Assembly (NCBI GenBank): GCA_963716085.1 | Contig: OY970288.1 | Span: 5,704,001 to 5,768,000 of the forward strand | Direction: 5' to 3' | DNA from: Persicitalea sp963716085 | Lineage (GTDB): Bacteria; Bacteroidota; Bacteroidia; Cytophagales; Spirosomataceae | DNA: 64,000 nucleotides | Shown: positions 8,777 through 17,470 of the stretch, piece by piece | Layout: each line of letters begins with the position of its first letter | Numbering within the stretch: the first letter of the stretch is position 1 | Translations under genes and position numbers: made by a program | Notes under the pieces: generated by a model | What the model was told of the DNA's origin: nothing | The model's database searches: none | Seen by the model: the letters and a program-made list of their open reading frames with translations, nothing else

Positions 8777-10216
8777 TCACAACCGGTACAAAAAACCCAA
8801 TAACTTTTTCAGAAACGGCGTTAAATCACCCGTCCTGATCGAGTTCGTGGCTTTTTGGTTGATGCGGGACGACACGGGGTAAGCGTAGACTTTGTTAAAA
8901 AGCACGTTGGTATTCAGCCCCGCCAACTGCGCCGTGAACAGCTCCTGCACCATTTCTCCGGCTTTGGGCGCGATCATACTGCCGCCGAGGAGGGTACTTT
9001 TGCCAAAAAACCAGCTTTTGGGGCTGACGTAAAGTACCAGTCGGCCGTAGCGATAGTCGTCCGTGATGGCGCGGTCGTCGTCCTCGAAACTCTGGTCTAT
9101 TTTCCTGAAGTTCACCCCTGCCTCTTTCAGGTCATCTTCCGAGCGGCCGAAGGTGGCTATCTCGGGTTCAGTGAAGGTAACCCAGGAAAGGCCGGCGAAG
9201 GCGTGTTTTTTCTTAGAAAAAGGCACAAAAAAATTCCGCATCAACTGCCGGACGTGCTTCTCGGCACCGTGCGAGAAGTAGTACAGGCCCGTGGAGTCGC
9301 CCGCCGTAAACACGCGCGGATTGGTTGTTTGGAGGTAATCGTCGATGACGATCTTACCTTTCTCTACCTTGATGCCTGCCTTTTCCAGGCCAATGCCTTC
9401 GGTATTGACCACGCGGCCAATCGCCACCAGCGCGGCGTCGAATTTGAGTTTCGTCTTTGATTTTTTATCAATAGAAATCCCGGCTTCGTTGGGTGAGGAA
9501 AACGCCACGACTTCTGCCCCGTGCATGACTTTGATGCCTTCCTCATCAAACTGCTTTTCCAGAATTTTGGAAAATTCCGGTAGTTCCTTAGAAGAGAGCC
9601 GCTCGCCCCGGTCCACGATCGTGACTTCCGACCCCAGTCGCCGGAAAGCCTGCGCCATTTCGCAGCCGATCGGCCCGCCACCGATCACCAGCAGGTGGTC
9701 AGGTAGTTTTTTCAGGTCGTAGAAAAGCGTTTCGTTGGTGTACAGGTTGGCTTGCTCCGCACCCGGCACGTCCAACTTGCGCGGCCTCGATCCGGTAGCC
9801 AGCACAAAGCGCTTGGCGGTGTAAGTCTCGCCGTTAACTTCCAGGGTTTCTTTATCCATGAAATGCGCCCGGCCGATGAGTACTTCCAAATCCTTTTCTT
9901 GCCGCAGATAGTCGGCGTTTTCGCGGGCGCGGATCACGGCCTGCTGGTTGTGCACGTAACCCATCACTTTTTCGAGGTCGGCTTTGCCTTCGGACCTCAG
10001 GCCGAAAGCCTCCGCTCGCCGGGCGTGGGCAAACTGCTTCGCGACATGAATCACGGCCTTGCTGGGTACGCAACCGAAATTCAGGCAGTCGCCGCCCACA
10101 TGGCTTTCGTTTTCCTCGATGAGTAACACATCCAGACCAATGGTTTTAGCCGCCAGCGACATGCCCAGACCGCCGCTCCCGGCACCGATAACAATCAGAT
10201 CATACTGGCTCTTCAT
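8777..10216 (-). CDS. FAD-dependent pyridine nucleotide-disulfide oxidoreductase (mercuric reductase-like)
   Basis: A 479-residue class I flavin disulfide reductase. An FAD-binding Rossmann motif (GAGSGGLG, residues 11-18) is followed by the redox pair GGDCLNFGCVPSK with Cys44 and Cys49. The NAD(P)H-binding motif is GGGPIGCEMA, and the second FAD motif is FTAGDST. The C-terminal dimerisation domain reads KVYAYPVSSRINQ where dihydrolipoamide dehydrogenase and glutathione reductase carry a catalytic His-Glu pair, so it is probably neither of those. It resembles the mercuric-reductase-like/RclA-like subgroup; substrate unknown. There are no MerA N-terminal or C-terminal Cys pairs, and no mer operon around it. 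It is divergent from the molybdenum hydroxylase operon. Confidence 0.87.
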   Translation of the reverse strand: MKSQYDLIVIGAGSGGLGMSLAAKTIGLDVLLIEENESHVGGDCLNFGCVPSKAVIHVAKQFAHARRAEAFGLRSEGKADLEKVMGYVHNQQAVIRARENADYLRQEKDLEVLIGRAHFMDKETLEVNGETYTAKRFVLATGSRPRKLDVPGAEQANLYTNETLFYDLKKLPDHLLVIGGGPIGCEMAQAFRRLGSEVTIVDRGERLSSKELPEFSKILEKQFDEEGIKVMHGAEVVAFSSPNEAGISIDKKSKTKLKFDAALVAIGRVVNTEGIGLEKAGIKVEKGKIVIDDYLQTTNPRVFTAGDSTGLYYFSHGAEKHVRQLMRNFFVPFSKKKHAFAGLSWVTFTEPEIATFGRSEDDLKEAGVNFRKIDQSFEDDDRAITDDYRYGRLVLYVSPKSWFFGKSTLLGGSMIAPKAGEMVQELFTAQLAGLNTNVLFNKVYAYPVSSRINQKATNSIRTGDLTPFLKKLLGFLYRL

Positions 10217-10354
10217 AGTTTCAAGTTGTAATAGATTTTTACTTTTTCTATCTAAAATTATAAATAAATTGAGCCTGCTCTGGTAGATGCTGTGTCAACG
10301 ATGCTTTTATATTTTCAGAAGATCACAGACACCTAGCTAGCTCTTGGCTTTTAT

Positions 10355-10801
10355 ATGAACTTGAACGGCTCACACACGCTCAATGCCCCGCCCGACCGGA
10401 TCTGGGCGATGCTCATGGATACCGACATCCTGGCCCGCATCGTGCCGGGCATTACGACGCTGGAAAAAACCGACGAAAACGAATACAAAGCCGTGGCCCA
10501 GGTCAAGATGGGCCCCGTCAACGGCTCGTTTTCCGGCGGCCTGACCATGCAAGATATACGCGCGGGCGAGGGGTACACGCTGAATGTACGGCAAAACAGC
10601 AAAATAGGTAACGCCGACGCCACGGTGACTATTGACTTAAAACCCCTGGACGACAATCAAACCGAACTGGTCTTCGACGGCAAAGCCAAGCTCTCGGGCC
10701 TGCTGGCCCGTACCGGAAACCGCGTCATGAGCGGTGTCGCCAATTCGCTGACCAAACAGTTTTTCGAGAATTTTGAAGAAGAAATTTCAACAACCACCTA
10801 A
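10355..10801 (+). CDS. CoxG-like SRPBCC protein
   Basis: This 148-residue protein has the CoxG/SRPBCC pattern: LNGSHTLNAPPDRIWAMLMD at the N-terminus, then MDTDILARIVPG and a beta-rich middle with KMGPVNGSFSGG. CoxG proteins are helical-grip ligand-binding proteins; in carboxydotrophs CoxG helps recruit the enzyme to the membrane. It lacks a C-terminal membrane anchor and ends at FEEEISTTT, so a soluble accessory role is likely. It is the first gene of the molybdenum operon, 18 bases before the iron-sulfur subunit. Confidence 0.85.
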   Translation: MNLNGSHTLNAPPDRIWAMLMDTDILARIVPGITTLEKTDENEYKAVAQVKMGPVNGSFSGGLTMQDIRAGEGYTLNVRQNSKIGNADATVTIDLKPLDDNQTELVFDGKAKLSGLLARTGNRVMSGVANSLTKQFFENFEEEISTTT

Positions 10802-10819
10802 ACTCCAACTATCCTGACA

Positions 10820-11284
10820 ATGAAAATCAACACAACTGTAAATGGCAAAGCCCAGGCGCACGACGTGGAGCCGCGCACGCTGCTGGCGCACTATTTACGC
10901 GAACAACTGAGCCTGACGGGCACCCACATCGGCTGCGACACGAGTAGCTGCGGTTCCTGCACGGTACACATCGACGGCATGGCCGTAAAGTCCTGCTCGA
11001 TTCTGGCTGTCCAGGCTGATGGCAGCGAAATCACGACCATCGAGGGCCTCGCCAACGGCCAACTGCATCCCGTACAACAGGGCTTCAAAGAATGCCACGG
11101 CCTCCAATGCGGCTTCTGCACCACGGGTATGATCATGGCCGCCGTGGATCTGCTCGAACAAAACCCCAACCCATCCGAAGAAGACATCCGCCACGGCCTG
11201 GAAGGCAATTTCTGCCGCTGCACGGGCTACCATAACATTGTGCGTAGTGTGCAGTGGGCAGCCAAACAATTAGTGAATGAGTGA
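10820..11284 (+). CDS. Molybdenum hydroxylase small subunit, [2Fe-2S] protein (CoxS-like)
   Basis: At 154 residues this is a standard small subunit of the xanthine dehydrogenase/CO dehydrogenase family. It carries the plant-ferredoxin cluster motif CDTSSCGSC...C in the first half and the second cluster motif CGFCTTG...FCRCTGYHNI in the helical half. It passes electrons from the molybdenum site of the large subunit to FAD in the medium subunit. The final codons and stop are already part of the left arm of an intergenic hairpin (11268-11374), an odd overlap seen again after two other genes of this operon. Confidence 0.93.
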   Translation: MKINTTVNGKAQAHDVEPRTLLAHYLREQLSLTGTHIGCDTSSCGSCTVHIDGMAVKSCSILAVQADGSEITTIEGLANGQLHPVQQGFKECHGLQCGFCTTGMIMAAVDLLEQNPNPSEEDIRHGLEGNFCRCTGYHNIVRSVQWAAKQLVNE

Positions 11285-11374
11285 ATGTCGGAATGTCGGA
11301 ATAACTTTTCCGATCTTATTCTGCCATTGCCCCCTCCCTTATTCACTAATTCCGACATTCACTAATTCCAAATT
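11268..11374. repeat. Intergenic hairpin of degenerate tandem repeats, coxS-coxL type
   Basis: The left arm (11268-11302) repeats the word GTGAATG(TCGGAAT) and the right arm (11341-11374) is its approximate reverse complement, with a loop of about 38 bases rich in T and C. The arm word AATTAGTGAATG with following TCGGAAT also appears in the hairpin between era and der at 60848-60935, so the two belong to one family. The left arm begins inside the last codons of the upstream CDS. It may be an mRNA stem that stabilises or attenuates the operon transcript. Confidence 0.7.
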
Positions 11375-11382
11375 AACCTCCC

Positions 11383-13776
11383 ATGAGCAACAAATACATC
11401 GGCCAATCCGTGAAGCGGGTCGAAGACAAGCGCTTCATTACGGGCAAAGGCCGCTACACCGACGATATTAAACTGCTGGGCATGACCCACGCTTCCTTCG
11501 TTCGCAGTCCCTACGCCCACGCGCGGGTGACGAGCATCGACATTTCTGCCGCCGAATCCATGCCGGGCGTCGTGGCCATTTTCACGGGCGACGACATTAA
11601 GGAAACGGGCATCGTGGGCGTTCCCACGGGCTGGCAGGTCAATTTCAAGAACGGCGACACCATGAAGGAGCCGCCGCACCCGCTGCTGATCGCGACGGGC
11701 AGCACCGCCAAGCACATCGGCGACCCGGTGGCGGTGGTCATTGCCGACACTTACGCCCAGGCCGTGGACGCCGCCGAGGCCGTGGAGGTGGAATGGGAAG
11801 ATCTGGAAGCCGTGACCGATCCCTTTAAAGCGTCCCAAAAGGGCGCCACGCTCGTCCACGACGATGCGCCCGGCAACCTGGCCTTCGACTGGGAACTGGG
11901 GAGTCCGCTCGCTGAGGTGAACGCCGCCATTGACGCCTCGGCCCACGTTACGACGCTGGAATTCGTGAACCAGCGCATGATTCCCAACGCCATCGAGCCG
12001 CGTTCTTACATTGGCCACTACGATGAGGTGAGCGACAAATACACGCTCTACACTTCCACCCAAAATCCGCACCTGATTCGGCTGCTGATGTGTGCCTTCG
12101 TGCTGGGCTTGCCGGAGCATAAGGTGCGCGTCCTCGGTCCCGACGTGGGCGGTGGTTTTGGTTCCAAGATTTTCCATTATACCGAAGAAGCGCTCGTGAC
12201 TTGGGCCTCGCAGCAAACCAAACGGCCCATTAAGTGGACTGAAACGCGCTCGGAAGCATTCATGCTCGACGCCCACGGCCGCGACCACGTGACCAAGGCT
12301 GAAATGGGCTTCGACGACGCAGGAAATGTCAAGGCCCTGCGGATCAAGACCTTCGCCAATCTGGGCGCGTACCTGTCCACCTTTGGCCCGGCGGTGCCGA
12401 CGTATCTGCACGGTACTCTCTTGCAGGGGCTTTACACTACGCCCAAAATCCACATCGACCTCTGCGGCGTGTTCACCCATACCGTGGCCGTGGATGCCTA
12501 CCGCGGCGCGGGTCGGCCCGAAGCGACCTATTTGCTGGAAAGGCTCATGGATTTGGCCGCCCTAGAGATGGGCAAAGATCCCATCGAACTCCGCAAGCAG
12601 AACTTCATCCCCGCCTTCGACGGCGTGGAGCAGCCCGGCTACCAAACGCAGGTCGCGCTGCAATACGATTCGGGCAACTACCACGGCGTGGTAGACAAGG
12701 CCATGAAGATGCTGGATTACAAGAAATTCAGAAAAATGCAGCAGGAGGCCACTAACAACGGTAAGTTGCTGGGCGTGGGTTTCTCGACCTACATCGAGGC
12801 TTGCGGCATCGCGCCCTCGGCGGTAGTCGGTTCGCTGGGCGCGCGGGCGGGACTTTACGAGTCGGCGCAGGTGCGGGTGCAGCCTACGGGCAAGGTGAGC
12901 GTGTATTCCGGCTCGCACTCCCACGGACAGGGTCACGAAACGACCTTTGCCCAGATCGTGGCGGAGAAGTTCGGCATTCCGATGGAAGACGTGGACATCG
13001 TTCACGGCGACTCCGACGCGGTGGCCTTTGGCATGGGCACCTACGGCTCGCGGAGTCTGGCGGTAGGCGGCTCGGCCATTATGAAGAGTATTGACAAAGT
13101 GTTGGAAAAAGGTGCGAAAATCGCCGCCCACAAGCTGGAATGCGCGGCGGATGACCTGGAATTCGCCGAAGGAAAATGGACCGTGAAGGGTACCGACAAG
13201 CACATCAGCTTCGGCGATGTAGCACTTACGGCCTACGTACCGCACGTCTATCCCGAGGGCCTGGAACCGGGCCTGGATTTCGCCAGCTTCTACGACCCCG
13301 CCAACTTTACCTATCCCTTCGGCTGCCACATCGCGGTGGTGGAGGTAGATAAGGAAACGGGCAAAGTGAAGCTAAATCGCTTCATCGCGGTGGACGATGT
13401 GGGCAATGTCATCAACCCCATGATCGTGGATGGCCAAATTCACGGTGGACTGGCGCAGGGCATCGGCCAAGCCCTGCTGGAAGGCGCGATTTACGACGAC
13501 TACGGTCAGTTGGTCAACGGCTCCTATATGGACTACGCCATGCCCCGCGCCGACGATCTGCCGATGTTCGAGTTGGATCGACAGGAGACGCCTTGCCCAC
13601 ACAACCCGCTGGGTGTCAAGGGTGCCGGCGAAGCCGGCACTATCGGTTCCACGCCCGCCGTAGTCAACGCTGTTATCGACGCGCTATGGAGTGGCGGCCA
13701 TAAAGTAAAAGACATCCCTATGCCGCTGACCGGGGAGCGCGTGTGGCGAGCGATGCAAGGCGTTCAACGTTCATAG
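11383..13776 (+). CDS. Molybdenum hydroxylase large subunit, molybdopterin-binding, form II CoxL-like
   Basis: At 797 residues it has the normal length. The substrate-loop motif reads AYRGAGR (about residue 372), the signature of form II relatives; true aerobic CO dehydrogenases (form I) have AYXCSFR. So oxidation of CO is doubtful, and a different aldehyde, purine or aromatic substrate is more likely (family knowledge). Molybdopterin-contact glycine motifs GGGFGSK and GQGHETTFAQI are present, as is the C-terminal catalytic Glu in GVKGAGEAGT. It starts about 100 bases after the small subunit, separated by a hairpin, and its stop lies within the left arm of the next hairpin. Confidence 0.93.
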   Translation: MSNKYIGQSVKRVEDKRFITGKGRYTDDIKLLGMTHASFVRSPYAHARVTSIDISAAESMPGVVAIFTGDDIKETGIVGVPTGWQVNFKNGDTMKEPPHPLLIATGSTAKHIGDPVAVVIADTYAQAVDAAEAVEVEWEDLEAVTDPFKASQKGATLVHDDAPGNLAFDWELGSPLAEVNAAIDASAHVTTLEFVNQRMIPNAIEPRSYIGHYDEVSDKYTLYTSTQNPHLIRLLMCAFVLGLPEHKVRVLGPDVGGGFGSKIFHYTEEALVTWASQQTKRPIKWTETRSEAFMLDAHGRDHVTKAEMGFDDAGNVKALRIKTFANLGAYLSTFGPAVPTYLHGTLLQGLYTTPKIHIDLCGVFTHTVAVDAYRGAGRPEATYLLERLMDLAALEMGKDPIELRKQNFIPAFDGVEQPGYQTQVALQYDSGNYHGVVDKAMKMLDYKKFRKMQQEATNNGKLLGVGFSTYIEACGIAPSAVVGSLGARAGLYESAQVRVQPTGKVSVYSGSHSHGQGHETTFAQIVAEKFGIPMEDVDIVHGDSDAVAFGMGTYGSRSLAVGGSAIMKSIDKVLEKGAKIAAHKLECAADDLEFAEGKWTVKGTDKHISFGDVALTAYVPHVYPEGLEPGLDFASFYDPANFTYPFGCHIAVVEVDKETGKVKLNRFIAVDDVGNVINPMIVDGQIHGGLAQGIGQALLEGAIYDDYGQLVNGSYMDYAMPRADDLPMFELDRQETPCPHNPLGVKGAGEAGTIGSTPAVVNAVIDALWSGGHKVKDIPMPLTGERVWRAMQGVQRS

Positions 13777-13829
13777 TTCAGAGTTATGCGTTACAAAATG
13801 TGTTGAACGTATAACTCTGAACTATGAAC
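13769..13829. repeat. Intergenic hairpin overlapping the large-subunit stop codon
   Basis: Two arms of 24 bases (13769-13792 and 13806-13829) are reverse complements with one mismatch, around a 13-base loop. The word TTCATAGTTCAGAGTTAT forms the arm. The TAG stop of the upstream gene lies within the left arm. There is no T-run after it, so it is not a classical intrinsic terminator. It is one of several stop-codon-anchored stems in the window. Confidence 0.8.
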
Positions 13830-13860
13830 TAAATACCCAACTACCTAACATTAAAAACCC

Positions 13861-14688
13861 ATGATCTCATACCCTTTTGACTACGTCCGGCCCGAAACGG
13901 TGGAGGACGCGCTGGAACACCTCGGCGGCGAAACTAAGATTTTAGCGGGTGGCCACAGCCTGCTTCCCACCCTGAAACTGCGACTTAGTGCGCCCGACAA
14001 GCTGGTGGACATTGCCCGCATTGCCTCCTTGAAGAAAATTTGGAAAGACGGTGACGAAATCGTGATCGGCGGCGCGGCCACGCACCGCGAAATCATGGAT
14101 TCGGAAATCATCCAAAAACACCTGCCTATGCTGACCGAAGGTGCCGCCGTAATTGGCGATCCCATGATCCGCTACAAAGGCACGATGGGCGGCAGCCTGG
14201 CCCACGCCGATCCGTCGGCCGATTGGTCGGCGATGGTGCTGGCGGCGGGCGGCGAAATCGTGATTCAGAGCAAGAAGGGCAAGCGCACCGTACCCGCCAC
14301 CGAATTCTTCACGGGCTTTTACTCCACGGCTTTGCAGGATGGAGATATTCTGATCGAAATTCGTTTTCCCGTGCCGGCCCAAGGCACAAAAATGACCTAC
14401 CAGAAATTCACCCAACCTGCCTCCCGCTTCGCCTTGGTAGGCTGCGCTGCCGCGCGCCTACCCGATGGCTCGGCGCGCGTCGCCTTCACAGGCGTGGCCG
14501 ACGCACCTTTCCGCGACAAGGGTGTGGAGGAAGCCGTCGGCGACTGGTCAGAAGCCAATTTGGAGGCTGCCGCTGCCCTTACCGCCGAAGGCCAAAACAT
14601 CAACGCCGACCACTACGCCTCGGAGGAGTACCGACTGCACCTGGCAAAAGTGTACTGTCGTAGAGCGCTTCTTTCAATGATAGAATGA
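13861..14688 (+). CDS. Molybdenum hydroxylase medium subunit, FAD-binding (CoxM-like)
   Basis: This 275-residue protein has the two FAD pyrophosphate motifs of the family, AGGHSLLPTLKLR near residue 31 and TMGGSLAHADPSADW near residue 110. The C-terminal CO_deh_flav_C domain follows. It accepts electrons from the iron-sulfur subunit and passes them to an unknown acceptor. The gene order small-large-medium differs from the M-S-L order of the classical cox operon, in line with a form II enzyme. Its last codons are inside the hairpin at 14678-14761. Confidence 0.93.
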   Translation: MISYPFDYVRPETVEDALEHLGGETKILAGGHSLLPTLKLRLSAPDKLVDIARIASLKKIWKDGDEIVIGGAATHREIMDSEIIQKHLPMLTEGAAVIGDPMIRYKGTMGGSLAHADPSADWSAMVLAAGGEIVIQSKKGKRTVPATEFFTGFYSTALQDGDILIEIRFPVPAQGTKMTYQKFTQPASRFALVGCAAARLPDGSARVAFTGVADAPFRDKGVEEAVGDWSEANLEAAAALTAEGQNINADHYASEEYRLHLAKVYCRRALLSMIE

Positions 14689-14761
14689 GCGAATGATAGA
14701 ATGATAGAATACTGCTTTCGCCCGCCTCCGTTTATTCTATCATTCACTCAATCACTCATTC
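14678..14761. repeat. Intergenic hairpin between the FAD subunit and the MoxR-like ATPase
   Basis: The left arm (14678-14711) is built of repeats of GATAGAAT and GAATGA and the right arm (14733-14761) of the complementary ATTCTATC and TCATTCACT words. The loop contains TGCTTTCGC, the same loop word found in the era-der hairpin. The stop codon of the upstream gene is inside the left arm. No poly-T tail follows. Confidence 0.75.
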
Positions 14762-14773
14762 AAAATTAAAACC

Positions 14774-15673
14774 ATGAACGTCTCCCAAATTACCACCTTG
14801 TTAAAGGATCAGGGCTACATCACTGAGTCGGCGGTGTCTATGGCGGTGTACCTTTCAATGCAATTGAAGAAACCGCTGCTGATCGAAGGGCCGGCGGGCG
14901 TGGGGAAGACGGAAATCGCCAAAGTGATGGCGCGGGCGTTGGATACCGACCTCATTCGCTTGCAATGCTACGAAGGGCTGGACGCCTCCCACGCGCTGTA
15001 CGAGTGGAATTACCAGCGGCAGTTGTTGCATCTGAAAATGGTGGAGACGCAGGGTAATTCGAATGGGCAAACCGAGGCGCTGGAAGAAGAAATCTTCGGC
15101 GAAAAATTCCTGATGAAGCGGCCGCTGCTGCAAGCGATCACGCACCACAAAGCCCCCGTGCTGCTCATCGACGAAGTGGATCGCGCCGACGAGGAATTCG
15201 AGAGCTTTTTACTGGAAGTACTGTCCGACTGGCAGATTACGATTCCCGAAATAGGCACGATCAAAGCCACGCACATTCCGCAGGTAATCGTGACGGGCAA
15301 CCGCGTGCGGGAACTGTCGGAAGCATTACGCCGTCGCTGCCTGTACCTCTGGATCGACTATCCCGATTACGAAAAGGAATTAGCCATCGTCCAGGGCAAG
15401 GTACCAGGTGTTTCCGAGAAACTGGCGGAGCAGATCTGCCGCTTCATGCAGGAACTCCGCCAACTGCGCCTGGAAAAAACGCCTGGCATAGCCGAAACCA
15501 TCGACTGGGCCACTGCCCTTGCCGCCCTGCACTTCGACCACCTCCCTAAAGAAATCATCGAACAAACCCTGGGTGTCATCCTCAAAGACTGGAAAGACAC
15601 CCGCACGGCGCAGTTGTCGCTGAGCGAGTTGTATGAGAAAATGGGGGTGGTGTCGAAGTTGGAAGGGGTGTGA
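14774..15673 (+). CDS. MoxR-family AAA+ ATPase (CoxD-like)
   Basis: At 299 residues it shows Walker A GPAGVGKTEIAK (about residue 39), Walker B LLIDEVDRADEEFE, sensor 1 IVTGNRVRELSEAL and an arginine in EALRRRC, as in the MoxR subfamily. CoxD acts with the VWA protein CoxE in maturing the molybdenum-sulfur-copper site of CO dehydrogenase. Here it presumably matures the form II enzyme encoded upstream. It is followed by an unrelated-looking membrane gene before the VWA partner. Confidence 0.9.
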   Translation: MNVSQITTLLKDQGYITESAVSMAVYLSMQLKKPLLIEGPAGVGKTEIAKVMARALDTDLIRLQCYEGLDASHALYEWNYQRQLLHLKMVETQGNSNGQTEALEEEIFGEKFLMKRPLLQAITHHKAPVLLIDEVDRADEEFESFLLEVLSDWQITIPEIGTIKATHIPQVIVTGNRVRELSEALRRRCLYLWIDYPDYEKELAIVQGKVPGVSEKLAEQICRFMQELRQLRLEKTPGIAETIDWATALAALHFDHLPKEIIEQTLGVILKDWKDTRTAQLSLSELYEKMGVVSKLEGV

Positions 15674-15762
15674 ACTATTCGTATGGATTGGTGCATAGAT
15701 ATGGAAAGACTAATTCATAGCTTCAAATCATAACTAGCGGAGTGCAATAATTTATTTAGAAA

Positions 15763-16254
15763 TTGGTAACGGAAAATAAAGCAAAGGTTATAGGAAGTAC
15801 ATCAGCCTTGAAAGCTGCTTGTATTGGTATAGTCACTGCCCAGTTAATAGTGACTCTCTCCTTTGGGAATGGTAATTTTGTTGAAGATTTCTTTTGGTTT
15901 AATGACATCAGTTTTTCTCTGAATTTAATAATTGGAATTTTTATAATGTTCCTTTTTGGTCATCTATATGGTCAAAAAGCTGGAATTGAAATATTAATAC
16001 ATAAGAATGATTATACTTGGGTGGGTGCCAAATATGGGTTTCTTACACTCGTTACCACTGCTTTTTTATCAGGATGGACAGGCTTTTTTCAAAAAAATTT
16101 TCAGAACAGTTATGGTGTAGATGAAAAGGCAAATATAGATTGGACTTACGTAGTTGCACCTTTTTTCTGGATCAGTCTATTTGGTCTCATACCTTCTATT
16201 CTGGTAGGCCTTTGGTTTGGCAACCAAATTAAGAAACATGACAGAAAAGAATGA
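15763..16254 (+). CDS. Small integral membrane protein of unknown function
   Basis: The 163-residue product has about four hydrophobic segments (ACIGIVTAQLIVTLSF, LNLIIGIFIMFLFG, YGFLTLVTTAFLSGW, VAPFFWISLFGLIPSILVG) with basic ends. A stop codon two codons upstream forces the TTG start at 15763, as no ATG is available near the N-terminus. Its base composition is visibly more AT-rich than the flanking genes, and its stop overlaps the ATG of the VWA gene in an ATGA. It therefore sits between two normally adjacent partner genes and may be a late insertion into the operon. I do not recognise the family. Confidence 0.6.
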   Translation: MVTENKAKVIGSTSALKAACIGIVTAQLIVTLSFGNGNFVEDFFWFNDISFSLNLIIGIFIMFLFGHLYGQKAGIEILIHKNDYTWVGAKYGFLTLVTTAFLSGWTGFFQKNFQNSYGVDEKANIDWTYVVAPFFWISLFGLIPSILVGLWFGNQIKKHDRKE

Positions 16255-17447
16255 AATCACGCCAGTTTGATGCGTGGACAATCTTGTATCAAACTAAAAC
16301 GTCCAAGCTCAACCCCCTCCTCTGTTTGCTCCAACGCCACACCGATCTCCCCGCCAACCTCGTAGCCTTCTGCCGCTACCTCCGCGCCCACGGTTTCCGC
16401 ATCGGGCCGGAGGAGGAAGCTACGGCCCTGCGGGCCGCGTCGCTGGTGACGCCCAATGACCGCGCCACTTTTGCGCTGGCTTTGCAGGTGAGCCTCACGC
16501 GCTCAGTGCAGGAAGTGGAGCAGTTTGGGGTACTTTTTGAAAAGTACTGGCGGGAACTGGAAAGCGCATTGGACAGCAAAATCAAAGACGACGAAAGCAA
16601 GAAATCACAATACCAGAAAAATAACCAACCCTCCTTCGACGCACTGAAATCGTGGCTGCACGGCAATAAGAATACCGAAGAAACCGAAACCGCCACCTAC
16701 TCCGCTAACGAAACACTCAGTCGGCAAGACTTTTCCCTCATTCCCACCGACCAACTCGCTGATCTGGAACAACTGCTGCGCGAGGTCTCGCAGTCGCTGG
16801 CGCGGCAGGTGAATCGCCGGCGGGAAAGGACGCTCCACGCGCGGCAGTTCGACTTGCGCAACACGCTGCGCCGCAACCTGCGCCGGGGCGGCGAGTTGGT
16901 GGAAATCTCCTACAAGCGGCCCCGCCGCAACCGGATGCGGCTCGTGGTGCTGGCCGATGTGAGCAAGTCGATGGATTTGTACAGCGCCTTTCTAATCCAG
17001 TTTCTGTACGCTTTTCAGCGCGTGTTCCGACGCATCGAAACCTTCGTTTTCAGCACCGGTCTGCACCGCGTCACGGCGGAACTGAAAGAGCAAAATTTTG
17101 CGCAAGCCCTAAAAAAACTAGCCGCCCGCGAAACGGGCTGGTCAGGTGGAACGCGCATCGGCGGTAGCCTGCACACCTTCGTGATTGACTATGGGCGGCT
17201 GCTCAACCGCGAAACCATCGTCGTCGTCCTGAGCGATGGCTGGGATAGCGACCAACCTGAGTTATTGGCCGACGCATTGCGGCGCATTCGACAGAAATCC
17301 CGCAAAGTGATTTGGCTCAATCCATTGGCTGGGCAGCCGGGTTACGAGCCCCGCACGGCCGCCATGCAGGCCGCGCTGCCGCATGTAGATGTGTTTTCCT
17401 CGGCGCACAACGTGGAAAGTCTGCGAACTTTGGGAAAATGGTTGTGA
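16251..17447 (+). CDS. VWA-containing CoxE-like protein
   Basis: The C-terminal half holds a von Willebrand A domain with a MIDAS DVSKSMD (around residue 240), VFSTGLHRVT and LSDGWDSDQPE, typical of CoxE. The N-terminal half is helical and charged (a KSQYQKNNQ region and NRRRERTLHARQ). CoxE works with the MoxR ATPase as a chaperone pair for metal centre assembly. The ATG overlaps the stop of the preceding membrane gene. This ends the molybdenum operon; no coxF/xdhC-like gene lies in the window, so that maturation factor must be elsewhere or absent. Confidence 0.87.
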   Translation: MKSRQFDAWTILYQTKTSKLNPLLCLLQRHTDLPANLVAFCRYLRAHGFRIGPEEEATALRAASLVTPNDRATFALALQVSLTRSVQEVEQFGVLFEKYWRELESALDSKIKDDESKKSQYQKNNQPSFDALKSWLHGNKNTEETETATYSANETLSRQDFSLIPTDQLADLEQLLREVSQSLARQVNRRRERTLHARQFDLRNTLRRNLRRGGELVEISYKRPRRNRMRLVVLADVSKSMDLYSAFLIQFLYAFQRVFRRIETFVFSTGLHRVTAELKEQNFAQALKKLAARETGWSGGTRIGGSLHTFVIDYGRLLNRETIVVVLSDGWDSDQPELLADALRRIRQKSRKVIWLNPLAGQPGYEPRTAAMQAALPHVDVFSSAHNVESLRTLGKWL

Positions 17448-17470
17448 GGATGGGAATCTTCTTCTACTTC

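Noticed and set aside
11362..12480. 372-codon minus-strand frame opposite the molybdenum large subunit
   Set aside because: Antisense artefact; His/Gly/Val-rich composition typical of shadow frames.
10355..17447. True aerobic CO dehydrogenase operon
   Set aside because: The large subunit has AYRGAGR, not the form I AYXCSFR motif, so CO oxidation is not supported.
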